A stretch of 64,000 nucleotides of DNA from Pseudomonas cichorii (GCF_015471405.1 NZ_BLVZ01000020.1:1-64000), one strand, 5' to 3'. Shown: positions 54,901-63,514, numbered from the stretch's first letter. Program-made: numbers and translations. Notes: generated by a model from the sequence alone, not told the origin.

Positions 54901-56807
54901 GCAATCAGGACGGCAAGAATGTCGAGATCATGTATGACCTGGATTACAACATTCCAGGCATCTTGATCGGAGACCGGATGAGGCTACAACAAATTCTCAT
55001 CAATCTCGCAGGCAATGCGTTGAAGTTCACGCCTCAGGGCCAGATCACCATCGGCATCAGAGAGGTGCTCCGAAAACCTGAAAGCATTCGTTTGCGAATC
55101 TCGGTCAAAGATACTGGAATCGGTATAAGCGAAGCACAGCAACGCATTATCTTTGATGGCTTTACTCAAGCAGAGGCCTCCATTTCTCGCCGGTTCGGCG
55201 GTACAGGGCTTGGACTGGTCATTTCGAGACGCCTCGTCCAGTTAATGGGTGGGGAATTGCAGGTAAGCAGCACACTGGGAAAAGGAAGTTGTTTCTGGTT
55301 CGAGATTGACTTGGCCATTGACAGTGATAGCTCCCTGATTGACCTGTGCGGCACATTCAAAAGAGTCTTGAACATCCTGATCGTGGACGACAATCAAGAG
55401 TCCGCCGTTTCTCTGACACAAATGATTACAGCGCTTGGATGGCGAGCAGAGTGTGTCAACAGCGGACTCAAGGCTGTGGAGCGAGTTCGCGAAGCCGGTT
55501 TTAAAAACCGGCATTACGATGTCGTGTTGATGGACTGGCAAATGCCAGAACTTGATGGATTGGAAGCCGCCAGAATCATTCAAGGCATGACAGATGAGCC
55601 CGGAATCATAATGATTACGGCCTTTGGCAGCGAAGTATTGGCCAGGGAACAGAACAACCTTACTTCTGTTTTTTCGGATGTTCTGGCAAAACCCGTGACC
55701 CCTTTCCAGTTGAGCAACGCGATAACGAGAGCACTCGAAAAACCCTCTGCCCCTGTCAGCGCCATAGAGAAAAAGAACAAGAGGCTGGAAGGTGTCCGCG
55801 TACTGGTCGTGGAAGATAACTTTTTAAATCGACAGATCGCCTCCGAATTGCTGGCAGCCGAAGGTGCCGTCGTCGCAATGGCTACAGGTGGGCTGCAGGG
55901 CGTTCAAGCAGTGCTGGAGTCCAGACATCCTTTTCATGCCGTATTGATGGATATGCAAATGCCCGATATCGATGGGCTGGAAGCAACCCGCCGAATCCGC
56001 GATGACAAGAGATTCGCCACGCTCCCGATTCTGGCGATGACTGCCAATGTCACCCAGGATGATCAAGTGGCATGTTTGAGAGCCGGCATGAACGACCATA
56101 TTGCGAAGCCCATAGACAACGAACGCCTGATTTCATGCCTGCTGAGCCATATTTCAAACGTTGACCCTCCTCTTCGGGTCGAATCAGGAACACCTCGGTT
56201 ATCCGGCCCCGTCGTGGAGGAGAGAGACTCTATTCTGGCGCGATTCGGCAACAACACTTCTCTTATCAGGCAGGTTCTGTGTAGCTTCCTGCCCAATACG
56301 GAAATTCAATTAACAGCCTTGGAAAAAGCACTACTCGATCACGATCTCACCGCGGCCCTTAACCTTCTGCATACCCTTAAAGGCAGCGCATCAACGATGG
56401 GAGCAAAATCACTCTCCGAACTGGCCGCCGAATCGGAAAAGTTGTTGAGATCCAGCGCACGCAACGAGGCAGCCCATACGATTTCTCATCTCGACATCCC
56501 AACATTTCGCAAAGTGCTTCACGACAACGAGCAGGCTCTACAGTCCATGTTCCACGAAACAGAAAGCCCCCCTGCTCTTGTTGGTACAGCGTCAAACACC
56601 GAGGGCTGGGAAAGCAGACTGAAAACACTCAGAGGATTGCTTGGTGCTGGAAACCTCGACGTCCTTGAGCAGATCGATACGCTTACCCAAGGGATTCCCT
56701 TTATTGAAAAGTCTCAGCTTCAACTGCTCATCCAACGAATAAACGAGTTGGACTTTCGCTCAGCACTAAAAATTATCGATGACTACAGCCGGAAACCGGA
56801 AGAATGA
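51942..56807 (+). CDS. Hybrid sensor histidine kinase: CHASE, four PAS, HisKA, HATPase, two REC, HPt
   Basis: 1621 aa from GTG 51942 (reading VKNLSIPQLRPSLYLTL). Helix 1 is about 13-30. A CHASE domain (YGLRGVRGVILTAGENINR, then RGFGFIRRVATEEE) runs to about 300. Helix 2 is near 314-332. PAS domains follow at about 345-450, 485-620, 635-740 and 770-885. HisKA has His908 (ANMSHEIRTPMNAVLGM), then HATPase (LINLAGNALKFTPQG, GTGLGLVISRRL). Receiver 1 has Asp1198 (VVLMDWQMPELDG), receiver 2 has Asp1337 (AVLMDMQMPDIDG), and the HPt domain has His1477 (LLHTLKGSASTMG). This is a complete internal phosphorelay. The stop overlaps the next ATG (ATGA), so the REC-GGDEF protein is its probable output. The start has only a weak ribosome binding site. 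Confidence 0.93.
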   Translation: MVKNLSIPQLRPSLYLTLAVGIIVSLLSAWLVDIQNRKYVLSRLTNEAESLAQATVERVDLYQYGLRGVRGVILTAGENINRDLFYRYSQTRDISKEFPGARGFGFIRRVATEEEALFLARARADGKKDFNIRELSPNTGERYVIQYIEPVDRNLSAIGLDIASQDTRRQAARSAMKTGKTTLSGPITLVQESGKPQQSFLILLPIYKDSKTPEDEKNRENSCIGWSYAPLVISEVLAGINIDPQRLAITLSDITEGNDSSSFYTTDKLHHETPDEIKTEKTIQLYGRIWKLTTAAHPAFASSLNLTSPRSVMMSGLLISALLALLASMMETAAIRRRQYSNQQARISAIVESSADAIIGKDLQGVITSWNHGAEVMFGYSSEEAIGQTIRELVTPDALAQEETEILSRILDGDRFTNHHTVRQHKDGHLIDVSLSVSPIFASDGSVSGASKTVRNISEQKAAEARIQDLNADLERQVSERTVELEKLNVLLGSILESASEISVVVTDMQGIVKIFNRGAQNMLGYSADEVIDHYTPSLFHLESEVIERQSELSAYFHKPIEGIRTFVEIAEQEGSETREWTYVRKDTSHINVSLSVTVVRHLDGSIVGYLGIATDITSRKTFEKELASSLATTRAILATAVNPVITLDGEGILKTYNPAAERAFGYNGDELESINIRELMPRLFTDQGDTPVSDFLTRQCVENYSSGLEVGVLRKEGSSYPAQMSLGIMGTSEDPMFVAIVADLTEQRRQRDEILAAHDHTTLAAEVANLGIWNWDLIKAHLEFNDQMYKLYALPIELQNGGLKYEHWRARVHPDDIEETELKLNNAILGIGVYDPIFRALLPNGEIRFIQAAARVHYDATGAATRITGINLDITEERKLQTSLREAKDLADAASAAKSSFLANMSHEIRTPMNAVLGMLHLVKQTDLNRRQQDYITKAHSAATSLLGLLNDILDYSKIESGKLILDIHAFTVDSLLQELSTVLSGNQDGKNVEIMYDLDYNIPGILIGDRMRLQQILINLAGNALKFTPQGQITIGIREVLRKPESIRLRISVKDTGIGISEAQQRIIFDGFTQAEASISRRFGGTGLGLVISRRLVQLMGGELQVSSTLGKGSCFWFEIDLAIDSDSSLIDLCGTFKRVLNILIVDDNQESAVSLTQMITALGWRAECVNSGLKAVERVREAGFKNRHYDVVLMDWQMPELDGLEAARIIQGMTDEPGIIMITAFGSEVLAREQNNLTSVFSDVLAKPVTPFQLSNAITRALEKPSAPVSAIEKKNKRLEGVRVLVVEDNFLNRQIASELLAAEGAVVAMATGGLQGVQAVLESRHPFHAVLMDMQMPDIDGLEATRRIRDDKRFATLPILAMTANVTQDDQVACLRAGMNDHIAKPIDNERLISCLLSHISNVDPPLRVESGTPRLSGPVVEERDSILARFGNNTSLIRQVLCSFLPNTEIQLTALEKALLDHDLTAALNLLHTLKGSASTMGAKSLSELAAESEKLLRSSARNEAAHTISHLDIPTFRKVLHDNEQALQSMFHETESPPALVGTASNTEGWESRLKTLRGLLGAGNLDVLEQIDTLTQGIPFIEKSQLQLLIQRINELDFRSALKIIDDYSRKPEE

Positions 56808-57742
56808 ATTTCATCCATGACGTGTGGGAACCCGGGATCATTGCCAGACCCAAGATTCTTATTGTCGATGATCAGGCAAGCAACATTTTAATTCTCAGGG
56901 AAATATTTCGAGAGTCCTGCGACATCATCATGGCGACCGACGGCCAGCAAGCGTTGACGTTGTCTGCCACTCAACTTCCGGATCTGGTACTGCTGGATGT
57001 CGTCATGGAGGGGACAGACGGACATGAAGTATGTCGTCAACTGAAAGAATCGCCACTGACACAACACATCCCCATCATTTTCGTCACCGCCAAGCGAGAT
57101 GAACTCGATGAAGTACAAGGCTTTGAATTAGGGGCTGTGGACTTTATAACCAAACCCATCAACCCAACGATCGTCAGAGCCCGCGTCATTACTCACCTCA
57201 CGTTAAAACTGCAAAGCGATCTTCTCAGGCGCAGTGCATTCACCGATGGATTGACAGGCGTTTCCAACAGGAGAAAGTTTGATGACATGTTCGAGCAATG
57301 CTGGCGTCAGAGTGAACGCAACAGCACTCCCCTTTCCCTGATAATGATCGATGTCGACTACTTCAAGCTCTACAATGACCGGTACGGCCATCAGGCAGGA
57401 GACCACTGTTTGAAGTCCATTGCCCACTCCTTGTCAGAACTGATCCGACGCCCTTTTGATCTACTGGCACGTTATGGGGGAGAAGAGTTCGTTTGCATCT
57501 TGCCCCATACCGATATTTCAGGAGCGGCCAGGGTAGCCGAATCCATGAAAGACGCTGTTGATGCCCTCGGGATGGAACACCTGAGCTCCGATATCGGGCA
57601 GAAAGTCACCATTTCCCTTGGAGTTGCCAGCACTATTGCGACCCCCGCAACAACACCGGATGCCTTTTTACGAGAAACAGACAGTCAGCTCTATATGGCC
57701 AAGAAGTCTGGTCGTCATCAGGTGGTCGCTGCTGGGGGGTGA
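56804..57742 (+). CDS. Response regulator with GGDEF diguanylate cyclase domain
   Basis: 312 aa. Receiver domain with phospho-acceptor Asp65 (LVLLDVVMEGTDG). The GGDEF domain has the active site GGEEF at 225-229 (ARYGGEEFVCILP) and an intact inhibitory I-site RPFD at 216-219, exactly five residues upstream, so the enzyme should make c-di-GMP and be product-inhibited. It overlaps the hybrid kinase by 4 nt (ATGA). Together with the HD-GYP protein at 50653, it gives the module both synthesis and breakdown of the same second messenger. Confidence 0.95.
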   Translation: MNFIHDVWEPGIIARPKILIVDDQASNILILREIFRESCDIIMATDGQQALTLSATQLPDLVLLDVVMEGTDGHEVCRQLKESPLTQHIPIIFVTAKRDELDEVQGFELGAVDFITKPINPTIVRARVITHLTLKLQSDLLRRSAFTDGLTGVSNRRKFDDMFEQCWRQSERNSTPLSLIMIDVDYFKLYNDRYGHQAGDHCLKSIAHSLSELIRRPFDLLARYGGEEFVCILPHTDISGAARVAESMKDAVDALGMEHLSSDIGQKVTISLGVASTIATPATTPDAFLRETDSQLYMAKKSGRHQVVAAGG

Positions 57743-57786
57743 ACACCGGGTTTTAGTTTCACGCTCAAGGGCCAGAGCGGGCCTAT

Positions 57787-57852
57787 GAAAAGCTGGCAGC
57801 ATTATCATCGCCAGCTCTTCTGCATGCCAGTGATCACAACTCGATACGCTCC
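57787..57852. repeat. Right copy of the direct repeat flanking the signalling module
   Basis: Begins 45 bp after the diguanylate cyclase stop. It covers the hairpin AGCTGGC-N12-GCCAGCT downstream of the galactonate transporter gene and the last codons of that gene (stop at 57834). Same-orientation copy at 47861-47929. Confidence 0.75.
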
Positions 57853-59144
57853 ACCTTGCCCACCAGCAGGATGTAGGACAGCGCGCCAATCAGCGCCAGT
57901 ATGGCGATATAGGTAATTGCAGGCGCAAAGGAGTCGCCCGACGCCAGGAAGCCGATCACGATAGGTGTGGCAATGGCCGCCAGGTTACCGATGAAGTTGA
58001 AGGTGCCGCCGGTCAGCCCCAGCAGACGGGCCGGCGCCAGGGTCGAGACCAGTGACCAGGTAATCGATGCCAGACCATTGCCAAAGAACGCCAACGCCAG
58101 AAACGCGATCACCAGGGGCGTGGATTCCACATAGTTGGCACCGATGATCGATGTCGAGATCAGCAGACCGGCAATGATCGGCAGCTTGCGGGCCAGACCA
58201 ATACTGTGGCCGCGACGGATCAGCCAGTCAGAGAAGAACCCCGAGCAGAGCACGCCGACAAAGGCTGCCAGAAACGGCAGCGACGCCAGTAGCCCGGACT
58301 TGATGAAGTCCATGCCGCGGTACTTGACCAGATAGGTCGGGAACCAGGTCAGGAAAAACCAGAGAGTCGAATTAAGGCAGAACTGCCCCAGATAAATGCC
58401 CCACAGCTTGCGCTGGCTCAGCACTACACCCAGGTCCTTCCAACTGAAGCCACGCTTCTGCTTTTCGGTATCGACCTGAATATCCACCAGCCCGCCACCT
58501 TCGCGGATCAGGTCGATTTCTTCCTTGTTGATGCCTTTGAAATCACGCGGTTCACGATACACCGCATACCAGATCACGGCCCAGAGTATGCCGACGCCAC
58601 CGGTGACGACAAACACCATATGCCAGCCGTAATGAGCTTGCAGCCAGGCCAGTACCGGGGTCAGGAACGCCAGGCCGACAAACTGCCCCGAGGTGTAGAA
58701 ACCGATGGCCGTCGCCCGCTCACGCTCGGGAAACCAGGTGGTGACCACGCGGCTGTTGATCGGATAGGCAGGCGCTTCAAGCGCACCCACGGCCATGCGC
58801 AGCACGAACAGCGCAATGAAACTCGCCGCAAAGCCCAGCATGACGGTAGCAATCGACCACAGCAGCAGCGCGGCGGTGTAGAGAATGCGCGGCGGAACAC
58901 GATCCACCAGCCAGCCGCCTGGAAGCTGCATGGCCGCATAGGTCCAGCCGAAAGCCGAGAAAATCAGGCCGACATGAACCGGATCGATGCCCAGTTCGCT
59001 GGTCAAGGCCGGCGCCGCAATGGACAGGTTGCTGCGATCCAGATAGTTGATCACCACCGTAATGAACAGCAGCACCATGATGAAGAAACGCTTGCGAGTA
59101 GGCGTGACTAAAGACGCCGCCCCTTCGAGAGTGCGGGTTTGCAT
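57834..59144 (-). CDS. dgoT: MFS transporter, probable D-galactonate/hexonate symporter
   Basis: 436 aa, twelve-helix major-facilitator protein of the anion:cation symporter family (DgoT/GudP/ExuT type). The N-terminal signature VVINYLDRSNLSIAAPAL and the loop GWLVDRVPPRILYTAALLLW are typical. Its position, 93 bp after dgoD in the dgoK-dgoA-dgoD-dgoT unit, points to D-galactonate; substrate choice within the family cannot be told from sequence alone. A hairpin follows the stop, duplicated at 47861. Confidence 0.85.
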   Translation of the reverse strand: MQTRTLEGAASLVTPTRKRFFIMVLLFITVVINYLDRSNLSIAAPALTSELGIDPVHVGLIFSAFGWTYAAMQLPGGWLVDRVPPRILYTAALLLWSIATVMLGFAASFIALFVLRMAVGALEAPAYPINSRVVTTWFPERERATAIGFYTSGQFVGLAFLTPVLAWLQAHYGWHMVFVVTGGVGILWAVIWYAVYREPRDFKGINKEEIDLIREGGGLVDIQVDTEKQKRGFSWKDLGVVLSQRKLWGIYLGQFCLNSTLWFFLTWFPTYLVKYRGMDFIKSGLLASLPFLAAFVGVLCSGFFSDWLIRRGHSIGLARKLPIIAGLLISTSIIGANYVESTPLVIAFLALAFFGNGLASITWSLVSTLAPARLLGLTGGTFNFIGNLAAIATPIVIGFLASGDSFAPAITYIAILALIGALSYILLVGKVERIEL

Positions 59145-59237
59145 GAAGATTGCCCCTTGTTGGATTTATGTGAGGACTGCGTTCTGCAATGCCTGACCGT
59201 GCAGCGCACAAGGGCTGCACGATCATTCAGATCTCCA

Positions 59238-60386
59238 TCACCACTCGGCAAAGCTGCCGTCGGCATGGCGCCAGATCGGGTTGCGCCAGCGATGACCGAT
59301 GGCAGCACGCTCCTTGACGTACTCTTCATTGATCTCGATGCCCAGGCCCGGACCGTTGGGGATCTTCACCATACCCTTGTCGTAATCGAACACTTCGGGG
59401 TGCTTCACATAATCCAGCAGGTCATTGCTTTCGTTGTAGTGAATACCCAGGCTCTGCTCCTGAATGAAGGCGTTGTAACAAACCGCATCCAGTTGCAGGC
59501 AGGCCGCCAGCGCAATCGGCCCAAGCGGGCAATGCAGCGCCAGCGCGACGTCGTAGGCTTCGGCCATATTGGCGATCTTGCGGGTTTCGGTGATACCGCC
59601 TGCATGAGAGGCATCCGGCTGGATGATATCGACGTAGCCTTCGCTCAAGACCCGCTTGAAGTCCCAGCGCGAGAACAGCCGCTCACCCAGAGCGATAGGC
59701 GTGCTGGTCAGTGGCGCCAGCTCCTTGAGCGCTTCGTAGTTCTCGCTGAGGACCGGCTCTTCGATGAACATCAGCTTGAAGGGGTCCAGCTCTTTCATCA
59801 GCACCTTGGCCATGGGTTTGTGAACCCGGCCATGGAAGTCCACGCCAATGCCGACATTCGGCCCGACCGCATCACGCACCGCCGCAACGTTGGCCAGTGC
59901 CAGATCGACCTTGTCGAAGGTGTCGAGAAATTGCAGCTCTTCGGTGCCGTTCATTTTCACGGCAGTGAAGCCTCGCCCTACGGCCTCTTTGGCAGCACGT
60001 GCGGTATCGGCTGGCCGGTCGCCGCCGATCCATGAATAGACGCGGATCTTGTCCCGCACCTGACCACCCAGCAGATCACTGACCGAAACGCCCAATGCCT
60101 TGCCCTTGATGTCCCATAACGCCTGATCGATACCGGCCAGCGCGCTCATGTGTACAGCGCCGCCACGGTAGAAACCGCCGCGATACAGCACCGTCCAGAT
60201 ATCCTCGATGTTGCGCGGGTCCTTGCCGATCAGGTAATCGGAAAGCTCCTCCACTGCCGCAGCGACGGTATGGGCACGGCCTTCGACAACCGGCTCGCCC
60301 CAGCCGACAACACCGTCATCGGTTTCGACTTTCAGAAAGCACCAGCGTGGCGGAACGATAAAGGTCGTGAGCTTGGTGATTTTCAT
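59238..60386 (-). CDS. dgoD: D-galactonate dehydratase
   Basis: Enolase-superfamily enzyme that dehydrates D-galactonate to 2-dehydro-3-deoxy-D-galactonate. 382 aa, the usual length. The metal ligands and catalytic residues are readable: GIGVDFHGRVHKPMAK (Asp), FIEEPVLSEN (Glu), IALGERLFSRWDF (Glu), and PDASHAGGITETRKIA with the catalytic His. The N-terminal capping domain is intact (WCFLKVETDDGVVGWGEP). Follows dgoA by 51 bp. Confidence 0.96.
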   Translation of the reverse strand: MKITKLTTFIVPPRWCFLKVETDDGVVGWGEPVVEGRAHTVAAAVEELSDYLIGKDPRNIEDIWTVLYRGGFYRGGAVHMSALAGIDQALWDIKGKALGVSVSDLLGGQVRDKIRVYSWIGGDRPADTARAAKEAVGRGFTAVKMNGTEELQFLDTFDKVDLALANVAAVRDAVGPNVGIGVDFHGRVHKPMAKVLMKELDPFKLMFIEEPVLSENYEALKELAPLTSTPIALGERLFSRWDFKRVLSEGYVDIIQPDASHAGGITETRKIANMAEAYDVALALHCPLGPIALAACLQLDAVCYNAFIQEQSLGIHYNESNDLLDYVKHPEVFDYDKGMVKIPNGPGLGIEINEEYVKERAAIGHRWRNPIWRHADGSFAEW

Positions 60387-60437
60387 GTGTGCAATTTCTC
60401 TCTTATTAGGTAGGGGAAGAAGCGCTCGGCGCGCCGG

Positions 60438-61064
60438 TCAGTTGGAAGTCAGTTCATGCCAGGCGCTGACGTAAGCCTTGGCGCGCAGCTCCACATCCGC
60501 CGCGCTCATGCCCGGCTTGAACAGCCCGGAGCCCAGGCCAAAGCCTTTTACGCCGGCATCGAGGAAGACCTTCATGTTCTCCGGCGTAATGCCACCCACC
60601 GGCAGCAGCACCGTGCCCGCAGGCAGCACCGCCAGCCAGGCCTTCACCACCGCAGGCGACATTTGCTCGGCCGGAAACAGCTTGAGCACATCGGCGCCTT
60701 CGGCCAGAGCCGCAAAGGCTTCGGTCGGCGTGGCGACGCCTGGCGACAGGAACAATCCGGCAGCCTTGGCCGCATGCAAGACCTTCGGGTCGCTATGTGG
60801 CATGACAATGACCTGACCGCCCGCCTCCTTGACCTGATCGACCTGCTCCGGTGTCAGCACGGTTCCGGCACCGACCAGACAATCGGCAGGCAAGTACTGG
60901 CGCAACAGAGTGATGCTGTCATAAGGCTGCGGCGAGTTGAGCGGCACCTCGATCACCCGGAAACCGGCCTGATACAAGACCTCGCCAATGGCTGGAGCTT
61001 CTTCGGGACGCAGGCCGCGCAGAATCGCGACCAGTCCGTTTTCCTTCAGGGCTTGCTTGAGCAT
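60438..61064 (-). CDS. dgoA: 2-dehydro-3-deoxy-6-phosphogalactonate aldolase
   Basis: Class I aldolase cleaving 2-dehydro-3-deoxy-6-phosphogalactonate to pyruvate and glyceraldehyde-3-phosphate. 208 aa, of the KDPG/KDPGal aldolase fold. The Schiff-base Lys is in ADVLKLFPAE, the catalytic Glu region is LVAILRGLRPEEA, and the phosphate loop is GFGLGSGLF. Its start lies one base after the dgoK stop, so the two are coupled. Confidence 0.95.
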   Translation of the reverse strand: MLKQALKENGLVAILRGLRPEEAPAIGEVLYQAGFRVIEVPLNSPQPYDSITLLRQYLPADCLVGAGTVLTPEQVDQVKEAGGQVIVMPHSDPKVLHAAKAAGLFLSPGVATPTEAFAALAEGADVLKLFPAEQMSPAVVKAWLAVLPAGTVLLPVGGITPENMKVFLDAGVKGFGLGSGLFKPGMSAADVELRAKAYVSAWHELTSN

Positions 61065-61065
61065 T

Positions 61066-62070
61066 TCACACCTCGTAGGGATCTGTTGAAGGCCCGGACG
61101 CGATCAGGCCGGCCTGAACGGCCACTTGCCACAGGCCCCGTTCGGTCGCTTGCGCGGCTGTGGTCACCTGATCGAAACCGCAAGCCGTAAGGCCGCGTGT
61201 GTAGCGTGCGCAAAGCGACTCGCTGCCGATCAGGATCACGGCAGGCAGTTGCTTCAGGCTTCTTTGCTGGATTCTGGTCAGGGCATCCAGCTCATGCCCG
61301 ATCAATAGGCCGGACAGATAGTCAGGCTGGGCGCTGGCATCAAGCTGGCCGGTCAGGCCCAGGGTCCGGGAACTGAAAATGGTCGAGAGCAGACCGGACG
61401 CGCCCTCTGGCGACAGGGCAATGGACAGCCCGCAGTCGAACGCATTGGTATCGAAGGTTTCGCCGGGCCGCATGGTACGGCCGAGAATGGTGTGCCCGCA
61501 CAAGGCGGCGTATACCTCGCCGGTCATGAAGGTATCGAAATGGACGATGCAGCCTTCAACCACACGCACCCATTTGGAGTGGCTGCCGGGAAGACCGATC
61601 AACAGCGATCGACGGGTCGACTCCTCATCAAGCGAGGCAAGTACGCCAAGCACCTGGGTTTCTTCACCACGCATCACATTGGGCAGGGTCGAGCGCTGCA
61701 ATACACCGGAGATGATATGGATATCGACGCCGCGCAGGCTGCGCACGGTCTGCAAGGCTGCGCTCAGTTCACCGACGCTGGCCGGAGTTTCCCGGTACAC
61801 CGCCTCGCGCCAGCCCTGGGCACTGCCCACCATGCCGCAGGCAATCACCGGCAGATCCGGTTGCGCATCGAGCCAGTCGCCACAGGCCTGATCAAAGGCC
61901 AGTTCAAAACCATCGCTGCACATGGCACCTGCGATCAGCCGGGGAGTATCCGGCAATTGCATGATGCCTGCGCTCAAGGAGCGTTGTTCCAGGACCTGGC
62001 CGTGTTCGCCAAGTCGATAAGCACGAAGTGAGGTTGTCCCCCAATCGAGCGCGATCAATTGCGCCGCCAT
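61066..62070 (-). CDS. dgoK: 2-dehydro-3-deoxygalactonokinase
   Basis: ATP-dependent kinase that phosphorylates 2-dehydro-3-deoxygalactonate, the step between DgoD and DgoA. 334 aa, with the N-terminal ASKHA-type nucleotide motif ALDWGTTSLRAYRL and the family motifs GLPGSHSKWVRV and FMTGEVYAALCGHTIL. First gene of the dgo unit; a 19-bp palindrome lies 82 bp upstream. Confidence 0.95.
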   Translation of the reverse strand: MAAQLIALDWGTTSLRAYRLGEHGQVLEQRSLSAGIMQLPDTPRLIAGAMCSDGFELAFDQACGDWLDAQPDLPVIACGMVGSAQGWREAVYRETPASVGELSAALQTVRSLRGVDIHIISGVLQRSTLPNVMRGEETQVLGVLASLDEESTRRSLLIGLPGSHSKWVRVVEGCIVHFDTFMTGEVYAALCGHTILGRTMRPGETFDTNAFDCGLSIALSPEGASGLLSTIFSSRTLGLTGQLDASAQPDYLSGLLIGHELDALTRIQQRSLKQLPAVILIGSESLCARYTRGLTACGFDQVTTAAQATERGLWQVAVQAGLIASGPSTDPYEV

Positions 62071-62152
62071 CGCTTCACCTGTTGTTTTTTTAAAAGTGAG
62101 TGCGAGGCGGACTATAAGCCCATCGAACGATAAATCTCAATATGTAATTTTC

Positions 62153-62171
62153 AATCCCATATATAGGGATT
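62153..62171. promoter_or_regulatory. Candidate operator of the dgo operon
   Basis: AATCCC-ATATATA-GGGATT, a perfect 6-bp-armed inverted repeat in the A/T-rich stretch upstream of dgoK. Size and position suit an IclR-family dimer site; the adjacent TATATA is also -10-like. The binding protein is inferred. Confidence 0.45.
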
Positions 62172-62347
62172 AATTTAAACCCTGCCTTGCGTCGTAATGC
62201 GCTAACGTTGGTAACGTCTCTCTAAATACCCTTTCCCTCGGCAGCCTTGCCGCAGTGGTAACGTGCCCGACATATCGACGCCCCATCCCTCAGCACTGCC
62301 CTCCTGCGCTGTTTGCAGCCTCAAACGCCCTTCAAGGAACCCAAGCC

Positions 62348-63514
62348 ATGAAGCGATTTCTTGTGCTCGACAGCTTTCGCGGGCTTTGTGCCCTTGCGGT
62401 GGTCCTGCATCACTTTCATGCAACGCAAAGCGTCACTGAGCTGCCGTTTTTCCAGCACGCCAATTACCTGGTGAATTTTTTCTTCGTGCTCAGCGGCTTT
62501 GTGCTCTATCACATCTACGCCGACCGACTGGGCAGCACCGCACAGCTCAAACGATTTGTGATTGCACGCATCTGCCGCCTGTACCCGCTGCATCTGGCGA
62601 CCCTGCTAGCGGCTCTGCTGTTCGAGTTCCTGAAGCTGGCCGCCGAACAACAGGGCATCCTTTTTGCCGCGGGCAGCTTTACCGGCCCCAGAGCTGCCGA
62701 AGAAATCCTGCCCAATCTGTTGCTGCTGCAATCCTGGTGGCCTGGCTTCAATCAGCTGTCGTTCAACTTCCCGTCATGGAGCATCAGCGTCGAGTTCTAT
62801 CTGTACCTGCTCTTCGCCCTGATTGCCGTCGGGATACCAGGGATGTCGCGGCAGATATTCGCGGCCATCGCTGTTCTGGCTTTCGTCGCGCTGTACTTCA
62901 AAGACACCTTCTTCAACGAAGGAGCACTGACAGGCCTGGCGTGCTTCTTCAGCGGAGTAATGACTTATCGGTTGTATGCAAGATTCAAAGGCTTTGAGTT
63001 CCACAAAGGCTGGGCGACCTTGCTGGAGGCACTGAGTCTGGTTGCGGTGTACATGGCAATCACCTACAGCGGCCCCTCGCAGAACATTTCCCTGAGCCTG
63101 CTGTTCTGCTGGGTGATCGGTCTATTTGCCTTTGAGGCTGGCGGGATTTCGCGAGGGCTGTGTACCCGGCCATTCAAATGGGCTGGCACCCTGTCCTTTT
63201 CGATCTACATGACTCACACCATCGTGCTCTTCTCCGTGACGACGGGCCTGATGCTGTACGGCAAGATCACCGGACAGGAACTGTTGATCGACATTCCGAG
63301 TGAAATCCCGGGCGTTGCTCTGCGCTACATCCACACACAAAGCATGGCGCTCGACAATCTGATCATTGCGATCAGCCTGGGGATGGTATTGCTGCTGTCG
63401 ATGCTGACGTACCGCTATATCGAGCTACCAGGCATTGAACTGGGCAAGGCATGGGGTCGCAAGGTCACGGGTACTGCCGACGCCCGAGCACAACACCAGG
63501 AAACGGCCCCCTGA
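62348..63514 (+). CDS. Acyltransferase-3 family membrane protein
   Basis: 388 aa from ATG 62348 (MKRFLVLDSFRGLCALAVVL), which has AAGGA 11 nt upstream; the open frame upstream is not supported. Around ten hydrophobic helices, the family's N-terminal RGLCALAVVLHHFHA signature with the catalytic His, the R/E-containing loops IARICRLYPLHLATLL and SWSISVEFYLYLLFALI, and a conserved SIYMTHTI near the end. Such proteins O-acetylate or acylate exopolysaccharide, LPS O-antigen or small molecules; no sugar-polymer genes lie nearby, so the acceptor is unknown. Ends with a strong terminator. Confidence 0.92.
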   Translation: MKRFLVLDSFRGLCALAVVLHHFHATQSVTELPFFQHANYLVNFFFVLSGFVLYHIYADRLGSTAQLKRFVIARICRLYPLHLATLLAALLFEFLKLAAEQQGILFAAGSFTGPRAAEEILPNLLLLQSWWPGFNQLSFNFPSWSISVEFYLYLLFALIAVGIPGMSRQIFAAIAVLAFVALYFKDTFFNEGALTGLACFFSGVMTYRLYARFKGFEFHKGWATLLEALSLVAVYMAITYSGPSQNISLSLLFCWVIGLFAFEAGGISRGLCTRPFKWAGTLSFSIYMTHTIVLFSVTTGLMLYGKITGQELLIDIPSEIPGVALRYIHTQSMALDNLIIAISLGMVLLLSMLTYRYIELPGIELGKAWGRKVTGTADARAQHQETAP

